64,000 nucleotides of DNA from Cohnella panacarvi Gsoil 349 (GCF_000515335.1 NZ_KI911563.1:4415233-4479232), one strand, 5' to 3'; numbered from the stretch's first letter, positions 1 through 10,599 are shown. Numbers and translations are program-made. The notes: a model not told the origin generated them from the sequence alone.

Positions 1-619
1 TAATATCGGGTAACTGAGACGTTGGTGGGGTCAGCGAGCAGGAGATGTCCGAAAAAATCGGATAACTGAGACGTTCGAGGGGTCAGCGAGCAGGAGATGT
101 CCGAAAAAATCGGGTAACTGAGACGTTGGTGGGGTCAGCGAGCAGGAGATGTCCGAAAAAATCGGGTAACTGAGACGTTGGTGGGGTTAGCGAGCAGGAG
201 GTGTCTGAAAAAATCGGGTAACTGAGACGTTGGTGGGGTTAGCGAGCAGGAGATGTCCGAAAAAATCGGGTAACTGAGACGTTGGTGGGGTTAGCGAGCA
301 GGAGATGTCCGAAAAAATCGGGTAACTGAGACGTTGGTGGGGTCAGCGAGCAGGAGATGTCCGAAAAAATCGGGTAACTGGCCCGTAGGAGGGGTTAGCG
401 AGCAGGAGATGCCCGAAAAAATCGGGTAACTGGCCCGTAGGAGGGGTTAGCGAGCAGGAGATGTCCGAAAAAATCGGGTATCTGAGACGTTGGTGGGGTC
501 AGCGAGCAGGAGATGTCCGAAAATATCGAGTAACTGAGACATTCGCTATTTAGCCCCCTAATCCCTTTGGACACATTCCTTCACTCGAAGTACACTAAAA
601 TGAGTGGGGGAAATGTTCA

Positions 620-946
620 GTGAAGAGACGCTTTTTCTGTAATGAGGACAAGAAGAAGGAATACGTGGGGCTAGTGGTCTCCGGGTATCGGACAGAGCAC
701 GTAGCACGGGAACACGGGATGTCTCCTTCTGCCTTACGAGAATGGGTGCGTCAATACTGGGATGAGGTAGAGGCTGATATGGTGAAAAAGAAGCAGCAAG
801 CGGATCAACTCGCAAAAGAAACGCAAGATCTGCAGAAAAAATACGAACAGGCCATGAAGATGCTTGGCGAGAAAGAACTTGAGATCGCCATTCTCAGGGA
901 TCTGGTAAAAAAAACGACTCCACGGTCGAGTTCAGACTCCAAGTAG
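620..946 (+). CDS. IS3-family transposase OrfA
   Basis: This 108-residue protein has an N-terminal helix-turn-helix (about residues 10-45, with HVAREHGMSPSALREWVRQY) followed by a coiled coil rich in K, Q and E (about 50-95). That is the OrfA layout of IS3-family elements, where it binds the terminal repeats. It ends at TAG 944-946. OrfB lies in the -1 frame, which is open across the junction, and a run of eight A residues at 907-914 provides an A AAA AAA slippery heptamer in register (907-913). An OrfAB fusion made by programmed frameshifting is therefore expected, as in other IS3 members. The frame is intact. Confidence 0.9.
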   Translation: MKRRFFCNEDKKKEYVGLVVSGYRTEHVAREHGMSPSALREWVRQYWDEVEADMVKKKQQADQLAKETQDLQKKYEQAMKMLGEKELEIAILRDLVKKTTPRSSSDSK

Positions 947-948
947 CC

Positions 949-1866
949 TTGCCATGGATTGCAGCGGGATACGCGATCAGGACAGTTCTTCGGATTTGCG
1001 GCGTCCCTCGTTCTACGTACTACTACCGATTGAAACATCCGCTAACCAAGCATGCTTCCAAAGGTGGTAGGCCCATCCCGGGGTACAGCTGGAACAATAG
1101 GAGCGAGAAAGTACCGGATGGGCGAATTAAGGGCTACATCCGGAATTTGCTCGCGCGCGAAGAGGAATCTACGTACGGCTACAGGAAGTTAACGAAATGT
1201 CTGCGGCGCCGCTATGGTCTTTGCATCAACAAGAAGAAGGTCTACAGACTCTGCAAGGCACTTGGCGTCCTAAAGCCACAACGAGAGATTACCAATCGAG
1301 TGCCTCGTAAGCTGGCCAACAATCGCGAGGTCACAGGGCCAAACCAACTGTGGCAGATGGACATTAAGTACGGCTACGTGACGGGAAAGCGTCGTCATTT
1401 CTACTTGGCCAGCATCATCGACGTTTTCGACCGCTGCATCGTCGCGTATCACCGTGGCAAAGCTTGTGACACCCAAGATATCAAACGGATCGTACACCAT
1501 GGCTTGCTAAAGCGAGGCGTCTTTGAGGCTGACCAGCGGCTTGTTATACGTACGGATAATGGACCGCAGTTTATTAGCAACGCATTCCACGTGTATTCGG
1601 AGGAAATGGGCTTCGAGCACGAACGAACTCCCAATAAGACACCGAACAAGAACGCCTACATCGAATCGTTCCACAGCATTTTAGAAAGGGACTGCTACCA
1701 GCGGAATTCATTCGAAACTTACGAGCACGCCTTTACTGCAGTGGACAGATTTATTCGGTTTTACAATGAAAGACGGATGCATGGTAGTCTGCACGATTTA
1801 GCTCCTGCAGAGTACCTACGTCAATATGAACTCGGATTGCTCGAACCGCAAAAAATCGCGCTTTGA
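949..1866 (+). CDS. IS3-family transposase OrfB (DDE integrase)
   Basis: This is the catalytic part of the transposase, about 305 residues from a TTG codon. The DDE triad of the rve integrase fold is visible: Asp in NQLWQMDIKYGYV, Asp in IRTDNGPQF, and Glu in NAYIESFHSILERDCY. A KxY/YGYRKL region of the HTH_21 type precedes it. The TTG start has no good ribosome-binding site. The frame is open upstream to the slippery A run at 907-914, so translation most likely arrives by -1 frameshifting from OrfA. No internal stop is present, so the copy looks intact and could be active. Confidence 0.9.
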   Translation: MPWIAAGYAIRTVLRICGVPRSTYYYRLKHPLTKHASKGGRPIPGYSWNNRSEKVPDGRIKGYIRNLLAREEESTYGYRKLTKCLRRRYGLCINKKKVYRLCKALGVLKPQREITNRVPRKLANNREVTGPNQLWQMDIKYGYVTGKRRHFYLASIIDVFDRCIVAYHRGKACDTQDIKRIVHHGLLKRGVFEADQRLVIRTDNGPQFISNAFHVYSEEMGFEHERTPNKTPNKNAYIESFHSILERDCYQRNSFETYEHAFTAVDRFIRFYNERRMHGSLHDLAPAEYLRQYELGLLEPQKIAL

Positions 1867-2130
1867 TGCGTTACACCTAGAGTGTGGGCGAATGTGTCCA
1901 AACTTAGGGGGTTGAACCGTTCGAGGGGTCAGCGAGCAGGAGGTGTCCGAAAAAATCGGTTAACTGAGACGTTGGTGGGGTCAGCGAGCAGGAGATGTCC
2001 GAAAATATCGAGTAACTGAGACATTCGAGGGGTCAGCTAGCAGGAGATGTCCGAAAAAATCGGGTAACTGAGACGTTGGTGGGGTCAACGAGCAGGAGAT
2101 GCCCGATGAAGTCGGGTATCTGGCCCTTAG

Positions 2131-2174
2131 GAGTGCAAAAATGCAGGAGATACCCGATAAAGTCGGATATCTCC
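2131..2174 (-). terminator. mnmA intrinsic terminator formed by the last repeat unit
   Basis: On the minus strand a 12-bp stem (2174-2163 with 2157-2146, one G-U pair, loop of 5) is followed by TGCATTTTTGC. It lies 15 bp behind the mnmA stop. The hairpin is the most complete version of the palindrome present in each 52-bp unit. Confidence 0.7.
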
Positions 2175-2188
2175 TTATCCACGGCCGG

Positions 2189-3334
<1,146 letters not shown>

Positions 3335-3456
3335 CTATATTCACTCCTTGACGGATTTCCTCTCGATGAATAAGCCTACGGCTCTTCATTAGTGTAGCAT
3401 ACTCGCGCAAGCAACTCACACGCGGCTTGTCCCGTCATGAATATGTCAACTTTTTT

Positions 3457-3485
3457 TTGACCACAACGTAAGTAGATGTGATAAC
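3457..3485 (+). promoter_or_regulatory. Candidate sigma-A promoter of the cymR operon
   Basis: TTGACC (3457-3462) and GATAAC (3480-3485) are separated by 17 bp, about 95 bp upstream of cymR. The -10 is a modest match. A TATGAT lies further on at 3491. Confidence 0.4.
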
Positions 3486-3579
3486 ATAGATATGATATGG
3501 GGATACCCTCCAATTCTCCGGATGGTCGGACAGTACGTTACACGATTTCGCGCTTCCGACGAGAAAGCAGGTGTTGAAT

Positions 3580-3999
3580 TTGAAAATTTCGACGAAGGGC
3601 CGTTACGGCTTAACGATTATGATGGAACTTGCGGCTAAATTCGGCGAAGGTCCGATTTCCTTGAAAAGCATTGCCGAGAAGAACGCGCTCTCCGAGCATT
3701 ATCTCGAGCAACTCATCGCTCCGTTGCGCAACGCAGGATTGGTCAAAAGCGTCAGGGGCGCGTACGGCGGATACATTCTGTCGAAGGAACCGGATTCGAT
3801 TTCCGCCGGCGACGTCATTCGCATTCTCGAAGGTCCGATCAGCCCCGTTGATTTCACCGAGGAGGATGATCCGGCGAAGCGGGATTTATGGCTGCGCATC
3901 CGGGACAGCATCGCGCAGGTGCTGGACTCGACGTTGCTCACCGACCTGATCCATTTCAAAGGCGAAGGCAAAGCGGATAACTATATGTTCTACATCTAA
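3580..3999 (+). CDS. cymR: Rrf2-family regulator CymR
   Basis: This Rrf2-type winged-helix repressor is, in B. subtilis, the master regulator of cysteine metabolism and acts together with CysK. The start KISTKGRYGLTIMMELA, the SEHYLEQLIAPLRNAGLVKS recognition region and the GAYGGY wing are typical. It lacks the three clustered cysteines of the iron-sulfur Rrf2 proteins (IscR, NsrR). The TTG at 3580 gives the canonical MKISTKG start with AGGTG 6 bp upstream; a GTG at 3571 is possible. It ends 16 bp before the cysteine desulfurase gene and is probably cotranscribed with it. Confidence 0.9.
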   Translation: MKISTKGRYGLTIMMELAAKFGEGPISLKSIAEKNALSEHYLEQLIAPLRNAGLVKSVRGAYGGYILSKEPDSISAGDVIRILEGPISPVDFTEEDDPAKRDLWLRIRDSIAQVLDSTLLTDLIHFKGEGKADNYMFYI

Positions 4000-4015
4000 A
4001 AGAAGGTGCAAGGCA

Positions 4016-5164
4016 TTGAGCTCCATCTATTACGACCATGCCGCCACCACTCCGATGCACGAGGACGTTATTCGGGCGTACGTCGAAGCTGCGAGCGCTG
4101 GGCCGGGCAACGCGTCCAGCCTGCATGCGCTAGGGCGCGCGGCAAGAAGCCGAATAACGGCGGCCAGAGATACGTTGGCGCGCTGCTTGGGCTGCGAGGC
4201 GTCGGAGCTCGTGTTCACGAGCGGCGGCACCGAGAGCGATAACGCGGCTCTGTTCGGCGCCGCATGGGCGCAGCGCGACAAGGGCCGCACCGGCATCGTC
4301 ACGTCGGCGATCGAGCATCATGCGGTCTTGCATGCATGCCGCCAATTGGAGAAGCAAGGCTTCAAGCTCACCGTCCTTCCCGTCGACGGCCAAGGCCGCG
4401 TGTCGATCGCAGACGCGAAGGCAGCCATCGACGATACGACGGCGGTCGTCAGCATCATGGCCGGTAACAATGAGACGGGAACGTTACAGCCTGTCGCCGA
4501 GATCGGCGAATGGGCTCGTTTACATAAAGCCGCGATGCACGTCGATGCGGTGCAGGCTTTCGGCTACTTGCCGATCGATCTGAGCGTCATGCCCATCGAC
4601 CTCCTTAGCCTTTCCGCGCATAAGATCAACGGCCCTCAAGGCGTCGGATTGCTGTACGTACGCAAAGGCACGCCTTATCAGCCATTGCTGCACGGCGGCT
4701 CGCAAGAGCGCAAACGCAGAGCCGGCACGGAGAACGTCGCGGGCATCGCGGCGTTCGCGAAGGCGGCCGAACTGGCTGTTGCGGATCGCGATGGGCGCGT
4801 GAGACATGTCGAGACGATCCGGGATCGGTTCGTGTCGGAACTGACCCGCCTGATCGGCAAAGACGCGTTCGTCGTGAACGCGGAAGCTGCCGCAAGATTG
4901 CCCCACATCGCTAACGTTAGCTTCGCGGGCATCCGGTCCGAGAACATGCTGATGAATCTCGACCTGTCCGGCGTGTCGGCTTCCGGCGGATCGGCGTGCA
5001 CTTCGGGCTCGTTGCAACCTTCCCATGTGCTTCAAGCGATGGGGCTGTCGCCAGAAATCGTTGCATCCGCCGTAAGATTTAGCTTCGGATTGGGCAATAC
5101 TAGCGAAGAAGCTGAAAAAACGGCACAAATTATTGCAACCATTTGGGCGCGGCTGCGTAATTAA
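4016..5164 (+). CDS. Cysteine desulfurase (YrvO/NifS-like)
   Basis: This PLP enzyme of 382 residues removes sulfur from cysteine as a protein-bound persulfide. The PLP lysine is in LSLSAHKINGPQGVGLLY, the substrate-binding region in FTSGGTESDNAAL, and the active-site cysteine loop is SGGSACTSGSLQPSHV. The TTG start follows AAGGTG. Its position after cymR matches YrvO, the partner of MnmA in tRNA 2-thiolation, and not the SUF or ISC desulfurases. No scaffold protein gene is nearby. Confidence 0.93.
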   Translation: MSSIYYDHAATTPMHEDVIRAYVEAASAGPGNASSLHALGRAARSRITAARDTLARCLGCEASELVFTSGGTESDNAALFGAAWAQRDKGRTGIVTSAIEHHAVLHACRQLEKQGFKLTVLPVDGQGRVSIADAKAAIDDTTAVVSIMAGNNETGTLQPVAEIGEWARLHKAAMHVDAVQAFGYLPIDLSVMPIDLLSLSAHKINGPQGVGLLYVRKGTPYQPLLHGGSQERKRRAGTENVAGIAAFAKAAELAVADRDGRVRHVETIRDRFVSELTRLIGKDAFVVNAEAAARLPHIANVSFAGIRSENMLMNLDLSGVSASGGSACTSGSLQPSHVLQAMGLSPEIVASAVRFSFGLGNTSEEAEKTAQIIATIWARLRN

Positions 5165-5193
5165 TAGCAGAAGTCCTTATCGAGGGGCGCAGG

Positions 5194-5736
5194 ATGATCC
5201 AAATTCAACAAGTGCTCGGCCTTCCGGTGCTGCTCCAAAGCGGCAGGCGGGTAGGAAGAGTCAAAGATATACGATTCGACGAATTTTGGAGTTTGAGCGG
5301 CGTCGTGCTTGACCACCGCGTGTGGTTACGCAAAGCGTATAAAGTCGTCCATTGGAACGACGTCGTCTCCTGCGGGCCGGATGCCATGTTCATTCGCGAC
5401 AATGCGGAGATAACGATCGTCGACAAGAAGCGGCTTCTTCGCACCTACCATACCGGCGTCATCCAATTGAAGGACATGCCGGTCTATACCAAAGAGGGTC
5501 TGCGTCTCGGCGATATAACGGACGTTTATTTTAAAGAGACGGCGGGAAAACAGATAATAGGATACGAGTTGACGGACGGCTTTCTTGCGGACGTGATGGA
5601 AGGGCGCAAACGGTTGTTTTTGCCGGATCAGCCCGAGAACGTCGTGATCGGCGAGAATGCCTTAATCGTACCTGCCTCGTACGAGCGGGTATTGGAGAGA
5701 GACCAAACGCGGAAAGTGACAGGTGAAGACGGATGA
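5194..5736 (+). CDS. PRC-barrel domain protein (YrrD-like)
   Basis: The 180-residue protein has two PRC-barrel-like halves (about residues 3-75 and 88-165). Each opens with a G-x-x-V/L-x-x-x-x-G-x-x-x-G-x-V/I-x-D pattern, for example LGLPVLLQSGRRVGRVKDI. PRC barrels bind RNA or protein partners, as in RimM; the role of this group is not known. It lies 29 bp after the desulfurase gene and overlaps the following zinc-ribbon gene by 4 bp (ATGA), so it belongs to the cymR operon. Confidence 0.8.
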   Translation: MIQIQQVLGLPVLLQSGRRVGRVKDIRFDEFWSLSGVVLDHRVWLRKAYKVVHWNDVVSCGPDAMFIRDNAEITIVDKKRLLRTYHTGVIQLKDMPVYTKEGLRLGDITDVYFKETAGKQIIGYELTDGFLADVMEGRKRLFLPDQPENVVIGENALIVPASYERVLERDQTRKVTGEDG

Positions 5737-5933
5737 TGAGATGCCCGAACTGCAATTCCAAAGATATCGGTAAAATCGGTTCCCATCAATTTTATTGCTG
5801 GAGCTGTTTCATCGAACTGACGGTGAACGGAGAGAAAATGTCGGTGTACCAAGTCGAGGAAGACGGTACGCTTAGCTCGCTTGACGACCTTTTCTTCAGC
5901 GAATCGGAAGTTCCGCAAGTGCACGCGAATTAA
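5733..5933 (+). CDS. Small zinc-ribbon protein
   Basis: This 66-residue protein has two CxxC pairs (CPNC at residues 4-7 and CWSC at about 22-25), enough for one zinc ribbon, followed by an acidic tail. It overlaps the PRC-barrel gene by 4 bp, indicating coupled translation. A strong intrinsic terminator follows. The function is unknown; RNA or protein binding is likely from the fold alone. Confidence 0.75.
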   Translation: MMRCPNCNSKDIGKIGSHQFYCWSCFIELTVNGEKMSVYQVEEDGTLSSLDDLFFSESEVPQVHAN

Positions 5934-5960
5934 CCCGTACCCAGCATAGAATGCGAGAAT

Positions 5961-6000
5961 CGCGCCGGCGCTCCTTCGAGGAGCTTGCCGGCGCGTTTTG
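5961..6000 (+). terminator. Terminator of the cymR operon
   Basis: The stem CGCGCCGGC (5961-5969) pairs with GCCGGCGCG (5987-5995), has an inner ctcc/gagg extension, and is followed by TTTTG. Confidence 0.85.
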
Positions 6001-6019
6001 TTTGCTGCTCCCCGGTTGG

Positions 6020-6047
6020 TTTAGACGCGCGGACAAGTACATATAAT
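6020..6047 (+). promoter_or_regulatory. Candidate sigma-A promoter for the AI-2E gene
   Basis: TTTAGA (6020-6025) and a perfect TATAAT (6042-6047) are 16 bp apart, about 48 bp upstream of the coding start. Confidence 0.6.
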
Positions 6048-6094
6048 GGGAAGGAGCGTATCGATTCGCTTGCGGCTATACAGGGGGTGGAGAG

Positions 6095-7165
6095 TTGAAC
6101 CGGTTTGCTCAAAGCCGTCTATTTACCGTGCTGATCTATACGATTCTCATCCTGCTCGTGTTGTTTCTGCTCGTGCTGGTGCGGCCGATGCTGCTGTCCG
6201 TGTGGGGGTTTCTGAAGGCGGTGCTTGCTCCTTTCCTCGTGGCGATGATCATATCCTACGTCCTTAACCCGATCGTCAACCTGCTGCACAATCGCAAGGT
6301 GCCCCGAACGGCGGCCGTGCTGCTGATCTATGCGGTGTTCATCTCGGCGTGCGTCGTCATACTCGTGAACGTCATCCCGATGTTCATGAAGCAGGCGGAG
6401 GAGCTGGGGGAACATATGCCGGAGCTGACGATGCGCGCGCAGAACGTCGTTGACCAATTCAACAATCCGGCGACGCTCCCGGAAAGCGTCAGGGACGGCA
6501 TCAACAAATCGATCGAAGGCTTCGAGAAGCGGATCGAGGAGCAAATCGCGGGCTTTCTGAACAACTTGGGAGCGGTCGTTAACGTGCTGTTCGTCGCGAT
6601 GATCGTCCCTTTTCTCGCTTTTTACATGATGAAGGATATGGACGTGTTCGAGAGGGCGGCGCTGCAATATGTTCCGCGGGCTCACCGGAAGAGCGCCATC
6701 CGGCTCATGAAGGATATCGACGCGGCGCTCGGCAGCTACATTCGCGGTCAATTCATCGTATCGCTTTGCATCGGAGTGCTGGCGTACATCGGCTATTTGA
6801 TCATCGGGATGCCGTATCCGCTTCTGATGGCGGGATTCGTCATGCTGTTCGATATCATTCCGTACCTCGGTCCGTTCTTCGGCGCGCTTCCCGCGCTGCT
6901 CATGGCAACGACGATTTCTTGGAAAATGGTGCTGCTCGTCGTCATCGTCAATATGCTGTGCCAGAACATCGAGAGCAACGTGATCAGTCCGCAGGTCGTC
7001 GGCCGCTCGATGAGAATGCACCCGCTCACGATTATTCTCGTCCTGCTTGTCGGCGGCAAGCTGGCCGGCATCGTCGGCATGATTCTCGCCGTTCCTTTCT
7101 ACGCGGCGATGAAAGTCGTCGCGCAGCATCTGGGCGCGTACTATATTCGTCGAAAAACCGTTTGA
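6095..7165 (+). CDS. AI-2E family membrane permease (YrrI-like)
   Basis: This 356-residue membrane protein has about seven hydrophobic segments: two near the N-terminus, one near residues 160-180, and a C-terminal set with the family motif FDIIPYLGPFFGALPA. A soluble helical stretch at about 85-155 is typical. The family includes transporters of autoinducer-2, sodium/protons and unknown substrates, so the substrate cannot be named. The TTG start is preceded by GGGGGTGG. B. subtilis yrrI occupies the same place before alaS. Confidence 0.85.
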   Translation: MNRFAQSRLFTVLIYTILILLVLFLLVLVRPMLLSVWGFLKAVLAPFLVAMIISYVLNPIVNLLHNRKVPRTAAVLLIYAVFISACVVILVNVIPMFMKQAEELGEHMPELTMRAQNVVDQFNNPATLPESVRDGINKSIEGFEKRIEEQIAGFLNNLGAVVNVLFVAMIVPFLAFYMMKDMDVFERAALQYVPRAHRKSAIRLMKDIDAALGSYIRGQFIVSLCIGVLAYIGYLIIGMPYPLLMAGFVMLFDIIPYLGPFFGALPALLMATTISWKMVLLVVIVNMLCQNIESNVISPQVVGRSMRMHPLTIILVLLVGGKLAGIVGMILAVPFYAAMKVVAQHLGAYYIRRKTV

Positions 7166-7191
7166 CAGCGCGGATTACGGTTGACTATAAT
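7162..7191 (+). promoter_or_regulatory. Sigma-A promoter of the alaS T-box leader
   Basis: Perfect TTGACA (7162-7167) and TATAAT (7186-7191) boxes are 18 bp apart. The -35 overlaps the end of the preceding gene. Confidence 0.85.
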
Positions 7192-7199
7192 TTAAATGT

Positions 7200-7492
7200 T
7201 AACCGCATATGGCAACGCATTGACGAAACATGAGTACTTTGCAGACCGCAAGATCAGAGAGAAGATTTCATACGCGTTCTTACGAGCCGTTACACGGACT
7301 CGCGCGAACGTCGTTTGGCTGAGAGAATCTTCCTTGCGAAGGGCATAGGAAGCCGGTTTCCGAGCGCGGACGAAATCCGCCGGCGAAGGCCGTTACGACT
7401 TGCAGAGGAGATTGCGCGCTTCGCGCGCGCGATAACCAGGGTGGTACCGCGAAGACATTCGTCCCTGAATTTATTCAGGGGCTTTTTTTAAT
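7200..7492 (+). promoter_or_regulatory. T-box riboswitch of alaS
   Basis: The conserved T-box AGGGTGGTACCGCG lies at 7437-7450. An AGAGAG motif in stem I lies near 7253, and the intrinsic terminator (stem CCCTGAA / TTCAGGG, then a T run) is at about 7462-7490. Uncharged tRNA-Ala should stabilise the antiterminator and allow alaS transcription. A GCA triplet near 7348 is a possible Ala specifier but was not proven by folding. Confidence 0.93.
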
Positions 7493-7608
7493 TGTATCCC
7501 CCGAAAGCGACTCTCTCTCAGGGGTCCCCGAAAAGCAATCGGAACAGACTTCGAAGCCCCAAGATCAAAACGTAATTTAAACTCTATTTCTATCTGGAGG
7601 AATTACCC

Positions 7609-10242
7609 GTGAAACCGATGAAAGCCGCTGAAATCCGTGCCAAATGGCTGGAATTTTTCGCAAGCAAAGGACACCAAATTGAGCCGAGCGCGCCGCTCGT
7701 GCCGCATAACGATCCGTCCCTGCTATGGATCAACGCCGGCATGGCGCCGCTGAAGCCTTACTTCGACGGCCGCGTGAAGCCGGAAAATCCGCGCATCGCG
7801 AACTCGCAGAAGTGCATCCGCACGAACGACATCGAGAACGTCGGCAAGACGCGCCGTCACCACACGTTGTTCGAGATGCTCGGCAACTTCTCGATCGGCG
7901 ATTACTTCAAAGAAGAAGTCATCACCTGGGCGTGGGAGTTCCTGACGAGCCCGCAATGGATCGGCTTCGAGCCGGAGAAACTGTCGGTAACCGTCTATCC
8001 GGAGGACAAAGAAGCGTTCAAGTTCTGGAACGAGAAGATCGGCCTGCCGGCCGAGCGCATCATTAAGCTGCAGGACAACTTCTGGGATATCGGCGAAGGT
8101 CCTTGCGGTCCATGTACGGAAATTTTCTACGACCGCGGGGACAAGTACGGCGAACTGTCCGACCCGGAATGCTTCCCCGGCGGAGAGAACGAGCGTTTCC
8201 TCGAAGTATGGAACCTCGTGTTCTCGCAGTTCAACCATAACAAGGACGGCAGCTATACGCCGCTTCCGAACAAGAACATCGATACGGGCGCGGGTCTCGA
8301 GCGTATTACGTCGATCGTGCAGGACGTCGACTCGAACTTCGACACCGATCTGTTCATGCCGTACATCGAGCGTACGAGCGCGATCTCGGGCATCAAGTAC
8401 AAGACGAACGCGGAGTACGACGTCGCGTTCAAAGTCATCGCGGATCATATCCGCATGGTTACGTTCGCGGTAGGCGACGGCGTATTGCCTTCCAACGAGG
8501 GCAGAGGCTACATCATTCGCCGCTTGCTACGCCGCGCCGTGCGATACGGCAAAGTGCTCGGCATCGACCGTCCGTTCCTGTGGGAGCTGACGGCGACCGT
8601 AGGCGAAGTCATGGGAAGCTACTATCCGGAAGTGCTCGAGAAGCGCGAATTCATCGAGAAAGTCATTCGGACCGAGGAAGAGCGGTTCCACGAGACGTTG
8701 ACGGACGGCCTATCGATTCTCGCCGAGCTGTGCGCCAAAGCGCGCGCGGAAGGCAAGAACGGAATTACCGGGCCGGACGCGTTCAAGTTGTACGATACGT
8801 ACGGCTTCCCGTTCGACCTAACCGAAGACTACGCGACCGAGCAAGGCATGACGGTCGACCGCGAAGGCTTCGACGCGGCAATGGAAGGGCAGCGCGAGCG
8901 AGCACGCGCCGCGCGTCAAGAGACGGACAGCATGAAGGTTCAAGGCGGCCCGCTCGCCGATTATACGGACAAGAGCGAGTTCATCGGATACGATCAACTC
9001 GCTGCGGAAGCACGCGTCGTCGCGATCGTCGCCGATAATCGCTTCGTGGATGCGGCCGGCGTGGACGAGAAAGTGCTCGTCCTACTCGACCGGACGCCGT
9101 TCTACGCCGAAAGCGGCGGACAGGTGAGCGACGTCGGCACGCTGACAGGGAACGGCACGATCGCCGAAGTGCTCGGCCTGACCAAGGCTCCTTACGGCCA
9201 ACATGTACACCAGGTGACGATTACCGCCGGCGCGCTGCGCGTAGGCGATACCGTTAAAGCCGCGGTGAACGCGGCGGAGCGCGGCGACACGATCAAAAAC
9301 CATACGGCTACTCACTTGCTCCACAAAGCGCTCAAAGAATTGCTCGGAGAGCATGTCAACCAAGCGGGATCGCTCGTCGGACCGGAACGGCTTCGCTTCG
9401 ACTTCTCGCATTTCGGCGCGGTTACGCCGGAAGAGCTGGCGGACATCGAGCGTCGCGTGAACGAGCAAATTTGGGTGGGCACGGAGCTCGACGTCTCCTT
9501 GAAGCCGATCGCGGAAGCGAAGGCGATGGGCGCTATGGCGCTCTTCGGCGAGAAGTACGGCGATATCGTCCGCGTCGTTCGCGTAGGAGACTACAGCCTT
9601 GAGCTTTGCGGCGGCTGCCATGTACGCAACACGTCGCAGATCGGCTTGTTCAAGATCGTCAGCGAAGGCGGAATCGGGTCCGGCGTACGCCGGATCGAAG
9701 CGGTGACCGGCAAAGGCGCTTACAACTATCTAGACGATCAATTGGGCTTGCTGAAGCAGGCGGCCGCGCTTCTGAAGTCCAATGTCGCGGACGTGCCGAA
9801 GCGGATCGAAGCGGCGCAAGCCGAAGCTCGCCAGCTGCAGCGCGACAACGAATCGCTGCAAAGCAAGCTTAGCCGCCTGGAAGCGGCCGACCTTGTCGGC
9901 CAAGCCAAGTCGGTCGGCGGCGTCACGCTGCTTGCCGCGCAAGTGAACGCGAGCGGCATGGATGCGCTTCGCGGCGTGGCCGACGAGCTGAAGGCGAAGC
10001 TCGGCTCTGCCGTGCTGGCCCTCGGCGCCGTGGACGGCGACAAAGTCAATCTGATCGTCGCCGTAACGAACGATTTGGTCGGCAAAGGACTCCACGCGGG
10101 CAAGCTAATCAAAGAGATCGCCGCGATTTGCGGAGGCGGAGGCGGAGGCAAGCCCGAGCTTGCGCAAGCGGGGGGCAAGGATCCTTCCAAGCTCGCGGAA
10201 GCGCTCGCTGCCGCGGAGCGACTCGTATCGGCGCAAGCGTGA
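7609..10242 (+). CDS. alaS: Alanyl-tRNA synthetase
   Basis: This 877-residue class II synthetase charges tRNA-Ala. The N-terminal catalytic core contains [12 protein letters not shown] and [12 protein letters not shown]. The editing domain has HTATH near residue 565 and CGGCH near 666, which bind zinc and remove mischarged Ser and Gly. The C-Ala (DHHA1) domain carries the [17 protein letters not shown] segment near the end. The start is GTG with CTGGAGG upstream. Length is normal and it is controlled by the T-box leader in front of it. Confidence 0.98.
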   Translation: MKPMKAAEIRAKWLEFFASKGHQIEPSAPLVPHNDPSLLWINAGMAPLKPYFDGRVKPENPRIANSQKCIRTNDIENVGKTRRHHTLFEMLGNFSIGDYFKEEVITWAWEFLTSPQWIGFEPEKLSVTVYPEDKEAFKFWNEKIGLPAERIIKLQDNFWDIGEGPCGPCTEIFYDRGDKYGELSDPECFPGGENERFLEVWNLVFSQFNHNKDGSYTPLPNKNIDTGAGLERITSIVQDVDSNFDTDLFMPYIERTSAISGIKYKTNAEYDVAFKVIADHIRMVTFAVGDGVLPSNEGRGYIIRRLLRRAVRYGKVLGIDRPFLWELTATVGEVMGSYYPEVLEKREFIEKVIRTEEERFHETLTDGLSILAELCAKARAEGKNGITGPDAFKLYDTYGFPFDLTEDYATEQGMTVDREGFDAAMEGQRERARAARQETDSMKVQGGPLADYTDKSEFIGYDQLAAEARVVAIVADNRFVDAAGVDEKVLVLLDRTPFYAESGGQVSDVGTLTGNGTIAEVLGLTKAPYGQHVHQVTITAGALRVGDTVKAAVNAAERGDTIKNHTATHLLHKALKELLGEHVNQAGSLVGPERLRFDFSHFGAVTPEELADIERRVNEQIWVGTELDVSLKPIAEAKAMGAMALFGEKYGDIVRVVRVGDYSLELCGGCHVRNTSQIGLFKIVSEGGIGSGVRRIEAVTGKGAYNYLDDQLGLLKQAAALLKSNVADVPKRIEAAQAEARQLQRDNESLQSKLSRLEAADLVGQAKSVGGVTLLAAQVNASGMDALRGVADELKAKLGSAVLALGAVDGDKVNLIVAVTNDLVGKGLHAGKLIKEIAAICGGGGGGKPELAQAGGKDPSKLAEALAAAERLVSAQA

Positions 10243-10320
10243 TTTCCTGTCCATTGAAGAATATGATATGATGAATACAAAGAACGACATGTGCGTTAAT
10301 AGGAGAGCGAGGTGCAGGCT

Positions 10321-10596
10321 ATGAGTCAGCCGGATAAGAACCATTTAGATCTAACCGTCAAGTTCGACGTTATCGCAGACCCCCAAGAGATTTCGTCCCG
10401 CGATATTCTGTTCTTGGTTCATGATGCGCTACAAGAGAAGGAATACAACCCGATTAACCAGATCGTCGGTTATCTGCTGTCCGGTGATCCGGCTTATATC
10501 CCTCGCCATAATAACGCGCGCAGCCTGATTCGGAAGAAGGAACGCGACGAGCTGATCGAAGAGCTCGTCCGGTTCTATCTTCAGCAGAACCGCTAA
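10321..10596 (+). CDS. IreB family protein (UPF0297/YrzL)
   Basis: This small conserved Bacillota protein is about 91 residues from the ATG at 10321. The [47 protein letters not shown] block is diagnostic of the DUF965/IreB family. IreB of Enterococcus is a substrate of the PASTA kinase IreK and affects cephalosporin resistance; that role here is inferred from family. The ATG has GAGGTG 6 bp upstream, but a GTG at 10312 with AGGAG is nearly as good. It is followed 3 bp later by ruvX, as in most relatives. Confidence 0.92.
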   Translation: MSQPDKNHLDLTVKFDVIADPQEISSRDILFLVHDALQEKEYNPINQIVGYLLSGDPAYIPRHNNARSLIRKKERDELIEELVRFYLQQNR

Positions 10597-10599
10597 CCG

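Larger units (their letters stand above)
546..1919 (+). mobile_element. IS3-family insertion sequence
   Basis: The element carries OrfA and OrfB of an IS3-type transposase. Its terminal inverted repeats share ccccctaa and ttggacacattc: the left end covers about 546-578 and the right end about 1890-1919. The sequence TTCG occurs at 542-545 and again at 1920-1923. Removing the element plus one copy rebuilds a repeat unit of exactly 52 bp (531-545 joined to 1924-1960), so the boundaries are well supported. The outermost bases do not have the usual TG...CA ends of the family, which leaves a few bases of doubt. Confidence 0.88.
1..2174. repeat. 52-bp tandem repeat array interrupted by an IS
   Basis: Units with a strict 52-bp period start at 11, 63, 115, 167, 219, 271, 323, 375, 427, 479 and 531. 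After the IS they resume at 1961, 2013, 2065 and 2117, and a last diverged unit follows at a 51-bp step. Each unit has a core of the form CCGA-aaaaa-TCGG, a small palindrome, followed by taactgagac or tatctggccc variants and then a ggggt(c/t)agcgagcaggag block. There are no variable spacers, so this is a minisatellite-like array rather than a CRISPR. The left end is cut by the window edge. Its last unit is the best palindrome and lies directly behind mnmA. Confidence 0.95.

Noticed and set aside
1..540. Possible CRISPR array
   Set aside because: Units are contiguous 52-bp repeats without unique spacers, and no cas genes are present.
6119..7129. Long open frame antisense to the AI-2E gene
   Set aside because: Low-complexity Asp/His/Arg translation typical of the reverse of a membrane-protein gene; no start signal.
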